A DNA stretch of 64,000 bases, taken from the NCBI RefSeq assembly GCF_026240015.1, contig NZ_JAPIUX010000009.1:14925-78924 (forward strand), given 5' to 3'. Shown piece after piece: positions 60,660 to 64,000 of the stretch. The notes beneath the pieces were generated by a model. The model did not search any database. It saw only the letters and a list, made by a program, of their open reading frames with translations, and was not told the DNA's origin. Source of the stretch: Acetobacter farinalis. GTDB lineage: Bacteria > Pseudomonadota > Alphaproteobacteria > Acetobacterales > Acetobacteraceae. The stretch's first letter is position 1; each line of letters begins with the position of its first letter. Both the position numbers and the translations under genes were made by a program.

Positions 60660-63155
60660 TCAGGCGGACTGACGCAGGGCCGAAGGAGCCTGCACAGGAG
60701 CCACGCTATACTGCTCGGCAGGCACAGCCGTAATGGTCAGCATCCCCATGGCACCACCGGTCTGGGCCGCCAGCGGCAGCAGGGCATTGCCTTTTGTCCA
60801 GACATAGTCAGAATTACCCGCGGCGTCATGCCAGCCCTCGGAAACCCCGCCATCCAGATGCGTGGTGATCTGATGACGCTGATTGCTGTCCGTGAAGCAG
60901 ATCGCCCCGACAGCAACCCCCAGAGAACGGCGGTCATCCACAAACGGACCAATGACCTCGCTCGGGCGGCTGACACGGGAGACAATCCGGACTGAGTCCA
61001 CGCCTGCGGGCAGCATGAAGCTGTAATCCTGACCCTGATGACGGATGGGGCGGATCACCGCGCCAGTGCTCATCACGAGATGCAGGCCCGGGTCCTGCGT
61101 TGTCTGCACGGCATCCATGGCAGGTGTCTGGCAGCCTTCCACCTGGTCTTCCCGTGTTTCCAGATAGCGGAACAGCGGCTCCACAAAGCTGCGTTCCACA
61201 CACAGGGGGGCTGCGGCATCATGGCTCCAGCTCCGGGTACCGGTGGCGCGCAGCGTGGCAACCTTGCCTTCCTGCCGGAAGGAAGAACGGTTCCCTGTAT
61301 CCAGATAGCTTTCCGTCAGCATGCCATCGGCTGTGATCACGGAGTGCTCTTCCGTTTCCACATGGTAGTAATCATAAGAGGTGATGGATTTGTCGTAGAA
61401 GATGGACACGCCATTCACCAGCATACGCACCGGCACAAACCTGCCCTCAAAGAACAGGCAATGTTCGGCAGTAATCAGCATATCCTTGTAGGGCACGCCA
61501 TCGGAAATGGCATCTTTCAGAACCCGAACAGGCCATCCGGCTTCATCTGCCGGCAAACCAGCCCGCACTTTGGCAGAAACCTTGCCAATCCAGACAACAG
61601 GGCGGACGACATCCTGATTGTTCTTCCAGTCAAACGCAAGAATCTGATCACCAATCTTGATATCCTCAACCGCGATATCCCCTGCCGGTGTGCGGATCAT
61701 TGAACCCGCCAGAAAACATGGTGCTACACCACCTGAATATGTTACAATTCCTCCGTTATCAGAGAAATCCGCTGCTGTGTAACCCTTCCCCATATCAATA
61801 GTAGTTAGCGTATTTCCGTTCGTATCCTCGATACTGAGAATGCCCGTAGAAGAATCATAAAATGGAGTGCCATTAACGCCACCCAGATTCAGTTGGTCTC
61901 CAGTTTCAAAACCGCGAATGGCACCACCAAAGACTTTTCCCTGATCAATCTTGATAACGTTGTCCCCGCCGGACAGATTGAATGTCTGCCCATTATAGGA
62001 AGTGCCTGAAGTTGGTTTTGCTTGCAGATCAACATTGCTGTTAGTCAGATTCCACTGACCACCAGCTCCTGTAGCATCAGTCTGAACAACAAGCTGAGCA
62101 TTGGAAACTACTATTGTTCCTGTATTGTTTATAGGAGCATTATTATTGCCGTTTATTTTAATCTGCGTATTAACGGGACCTTTGGCTGGAGCCGTTGATT
62201 CAAGATCAAGAGTGCCTGAATTCGTTAAACCGCCATTGGCATCCTGTGCGGTCGGGGCCGCAGTCTGAATTGTAATCTGGGAACCAGATGTAACTTTGAC
62301 ACTGAGATTATTCGAATTGTCGATTGACTGGAAGTTAAGCTGAACATTTGCATTACCAGAAGTGGCGGATGAATCATCAAGAGAAAAATTCCCTGTATTA
62401 TTAAAATCTCCGTGCCCATTCCCCCACGTTGATTGAATGGCTTGTCCGGCAGGACCAGTCAGATCAATCGTTCCTGCATTGGTCAGATTGATAAGCTGGT
62501 TTGCTTGAATTTGCGCGTTGGCAGAAGCATTGATAACAATATTGCCTGCTGCATTATTTTCCAATGTCGCAAAGTTCAAGAGGACCTTATCGCCCGCCCT
62601 CCCCTGTGCATCGTTGACCGTAAAAGAGCCAGAATTACTAAAATCTCCCCTATTATTTCCGAGAGTGACATTCAGAGGCTTTTGGGGTGAATTACCCGTG
62701 AGCGAAATACTACCACTATTCGTGAGAGACGTAACATTTGGGGCGTTAAAATTCCCACCCTGAACTGTCGAGGCGGTATAATCGATTGCACTGTTCGCGT
62801 CATTGCTGATCGTTGCATAGTTCAACGTAAGGTTGGCTGGCCCAGTCTCACTACTTCCGTCGATATCAATCGTACCGCCAGTCTGGGTGAGAGTGCTGGC
62901 ATTATCGCCAAAGGTATAGGTCGCATTTCCTGAAGTCGGGGTTGCAGAAACAGTGCCGCTATTTGTCAGGTCCCCGTGGATAAGGTCATTACCGGCCACA
63001 TTGGTAAAATTAAGACTCCCAGATGCCGTGTTTGTAATACCTGTTCCGGCAGCGATAGTCCCGTTATTCAGACCTAGTGTCCAGCCATTTTGTGAACTGT
63101 CATAATTCGCTACGGTTGAGTTCGTTCCGCCACTTGGAAACGCTGTACCAGGCAT
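60660..63155 (-). CDS. Large Hint-domain protein with repetitive N-terminus
   Basis: An 831-residue protein lacking a Sec signal. The first 479 residues are rich in Thr, Asn, Gly and Ser, with recurring units such as LTNSGTVSAT, LTNSGSISLTG, LTNAGTIDLTG and LTNSGTLDL, suggesting a right-handed beta-helix of adhesin type. A stretch with DNVIKIDQGKVFGGAIRGFE follows. The Hint_2 domain starts at Cys480 (VAPCFLAGSMIRTPAGDIAV) and has ITAEHCLFFEGRFVPVRML. The C-terminal domain again has FVDDRRSLGVAVGAI. The N-terminal coding part is AT-richer than the Hint part. AAGGAAA precedes ATG 63155. No double-glycine peptide gene accompanies it. Function unknown, perhaps surface attachment. Confidence 0.85.
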   Translation of the reverse strand: MPGTAFPSGGTNSTVANYDSSQNGWTLGLNNGTIAAGTGITNTASGSLNFTNVAGNDLIHGDLTNSGTVSATPTSGNATYTFGDNASTLTQTGGTIDIDGSSETGPANLTLNYATISNDANSAIDYTASTVQGGNFNAPNVTSLTNSGSISLTGNSPQKPLNVTLGNNRGDFSNSGSFTVNDAQGRAGDKVLLNFATLENNAAGNIVINASANAQIQANQLINLTNAGTIDLTGPAGQAIQSTWGNGHGDFNNTGNFSLDDSSATSGNANVQLNFQSIDNSNNLSVKVTSGSQITIQTAAPTAQDANGGLTNSGTLDLESTAPAKGPVNTQIKINGNNNAPINNTGTIVVSNAQLVVQTDATGAGGQWNLTNSNVDLQAKPTSGTSYNGQTFNLSGGDNVIKIDQGKVFGGAIRGFETGDQLNLGGVNGTPFYDSSTGILSIEDTNGNTLTTIDMGKGYTAADFSDNGGIVTYSGGVAPCFLAGSMIRTPAGDIAVEDIKIGDQILAFDWKNNQDVVRPVVWIGKVSAKVRAGLPADEAGWPVRVLKDAISDGVPYKDMLITAEHCLFFEGRFVPVRMLVNGVSIFYDKSITSYDYYHVETEEHSVITADGMLTESYLDTGNRSSFRQEGKVATLRATGTRSWSHDAAAPLCVERSFVEPLFRYLETREDQVEGCQTPAMDAVQTTQDPGLHLVMSTGAVIRPIRHQGQDYSFMLPAGVDSVRIVSRVSRPSEVIGPFVDDRRSLGVAVGAICFTDSNQRHQITTHLDGGVSEGWHDAAGNSDYVWTKGNALLPLAAQTGGAMGMLTITAVPAEQYSVAPVQAPSALRQSA

Positions 63156-63236
63156 GGAAATTTTCCTTTCATAATTCCTGATTTATGCAAAAGATGAGTA
63201 ACTGCATTTTTTAAAGCAATTCATGTTTCCATTGAC

Positions 63237-63281
63237 TTAACGCAAGTTAACGCAATAGTGTCAGTTAACGCTGATTTAACG
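63237..63281. repeat. Four TTAACG direct repeats
   Basis: TTAACG occurs at 63237, 63247, 63265 and 63276, all on the plus strand within 45 bp, two of them inside GTTAACGC. A short palindrome CAAAAA-AC-TTTTTG follows at 63291-63304. The cluster lies between the divergent Hint gene and serine recombinase and may be an operator or a recombinase site. Confidence 0.6.
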
Positions 63282-63342
63282 ATGCGGACGCAAAAAACTT
63301 TTTGCCATAAATCAGGAATTTCAAAAGCGCCGAATATCCTTT

Positions 63343-63900
63343 ATGAGACATTGTGAGCAAATGAGGGTGCGTGAGATTCATAAAAAAATTGGATACGCAA
63401 GAGTAAGCACTACAGGGCAAACCCTTGACGTACAGATAAAAATTCTGGAAAGTTATGGATGTAATGTTATTTTCCGTGAAAAAATTAGCGGAGCCTCTGC
63501 TCAGCGGAGCCAGCTTTGTAAAATGCTTCGGAGCCTGAAAAAAGGCGATACCGTGATCGTGACACGGATTGACCGACTTGCAAGAAGTACATTCGACCTA
63601 TTCTCAATTGTTCATGCAATTACTAAAAAAGAAGCTTGTTTCTACTCCATGGCAGAACCATGGGCAGATACGAATACCAGCACAGGAAGGCTTATGCTTG
63701 CCGTTCTTGCTGGATTGGCGGACGTTGAGCGAGATTTGATCAAGACTCGTACAGCAGAAGGGCGCGCTAGAGCCATTGAAAACGGTAAGAAGATGGGACG
63801 GCCTGCCAAAATAGCGGAAAAGGAAAGGAGCGATATCCTTCGTCGCCGCTCAAAAGGAGAGTCTTTGAAAACCTGGAGGGATCGAAGAACCGTTGATTGA
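63343..63900 (+). CDS. Serine recombinase (resolvase/invertase family)
   Basis: A 185-residue site-specific recombinase of the small serine type. The catalytic Ser22 is in IGYARVSTTGQ, with the DRLARS-containing block VIVTRIDRLARSTFDLF and LMLAVLAGLADVERDLIKTR. After GKKMGRPAKIAEKERSDIL the expected C-terminal helix-turn-helix does not appear; the protein ends KTWRDRRTVD, so the DNA-binding part may be truncated or replaced. ATG 63343 and 63361 are both possible starts. AT-rich composition and the nearby IS fragment indicate acquired DNA. Confidence 0.85.
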   Translation: MRHCEQMRVREIHKKIGYARVSTTGQTLDVQIKILESYGCNVIFREKISGASAQRSQLCKMLRSLKKGDTVIVTRIDRLARSTFDLFSIVHAITKKEACFYSMAEPWADTNTSTGRLMLAVLAGLADVERDLIKTRTAEGRARAIENGKKMGRPAKIAEKERSDILRRRSKGESLKTWRDRRTVD

Positions 63901-64000
63901 TGTGCTTGGCCAGTAATTTCTGGGTTTTGGCGATTTGATTGACGGTTTTCTGGAGAGCTTTTGATCTGCGTTTTGAGCAGATCAGGGGCTGCCCCCCGCT
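63901..64000. other. Window edge after the recombinase
   Basis: One hundred bases with no complete gene. On the minus strand a frame is open from the window end back into the recombinase 3' end (reading SKALQKTVNQIAKTQKLLAK), which could be the end of a gene or mobile element lying beyond the window. I cannot tell. Confidence 0.3.

Overview
The window looks like chromosomal DNA of an acetic acid bacterium (Acetobacteraceae, most like Acetobacter). The evidence is a GC-rich alphaproteobacterial gene set with an EipB-type DUF1849 protein, a hopanoid cluster (hpnH / dxs-hpnM-hpnI-hpnJ-hpnK), an acetoin locus (alsR/alsD/alsS) beside lactate-oxidation genes (lutABC), and three Hint-domain proteins of a type often seen in this family. 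No rRNA, tRNA or CRISPR array was found. Species is not claimed.

Layout. 1-8.9 kb is housekeeping: eipB-like and aspS (-), then rplY, pth, ychF, proA, nadD, rsfS, rlmH (+). 8.9-21.5 kb is an amino-sugar island: murQ, an SSS symporter, cutC and a ROK kinase on the minus strand; a ROK repressor, a TonB receptor, a FucP/NagP-type permease, nagB and a GH20 hexosaminidase on the plus strand. A 9-bp-arm palindrome before the TonB receptor is a candidate operator. No nagA is present. 21.6-30 kb is pyruvate/lactate metabolism: LysR regulator, acetolactate decarboxylase, acetolactate synthase, an MdlC-like ThDP enzyme and lutABC. Together these suggest lactate to pyruvate to acetolactate to acetoin. 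30-34 kb holds murA, dcd, a small coiled-coil-like ORF and an OprB porin. 34.5-42.5 kb is the hopanoid side-chain and head-group cluster, with dxs supplying isoprenoid precursor. 42.7-49 kb holds a CNNM/CorC-like protein and a conserved set of unknown role (alpha-E, ATP-grasp, transglutaminase, Mx-type metallopeptidase).

The most interesting part is 49.1-53.4 kb. It is a tandem duplication of a two-gene cassette: a 109-aa peptide with a double-glycine leader (MRELTF-x-ETTEVSGG) followed by a signal-less Hint-domain protein. The two copies keep an intercistronic hairpin although its stem sequence differs, and each ends in a nearly identical terminator. I propose this as an undescribed exported peptide plus Hint-protein system; its function is unknown.

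After a lytic transglycosylase, a family-4-like uracil-DNA glycosylase, a TPR lipoprotein-like/secreted protein, ispE and a small conserved-looking ORF, the end (60-64 kb) is accessory DNA. It holds a broken IS5-family transposase, a third and larger Hint protein with a repetitive Thr/Asn/Gly-rich N-terminus, a cluster of TTAACG repeats and a serine recombinase in visibly AT-richer sequence.

Starts were chosen by ribosome-binding sites, operon overlaps and remembered family N-termini; no search was run.
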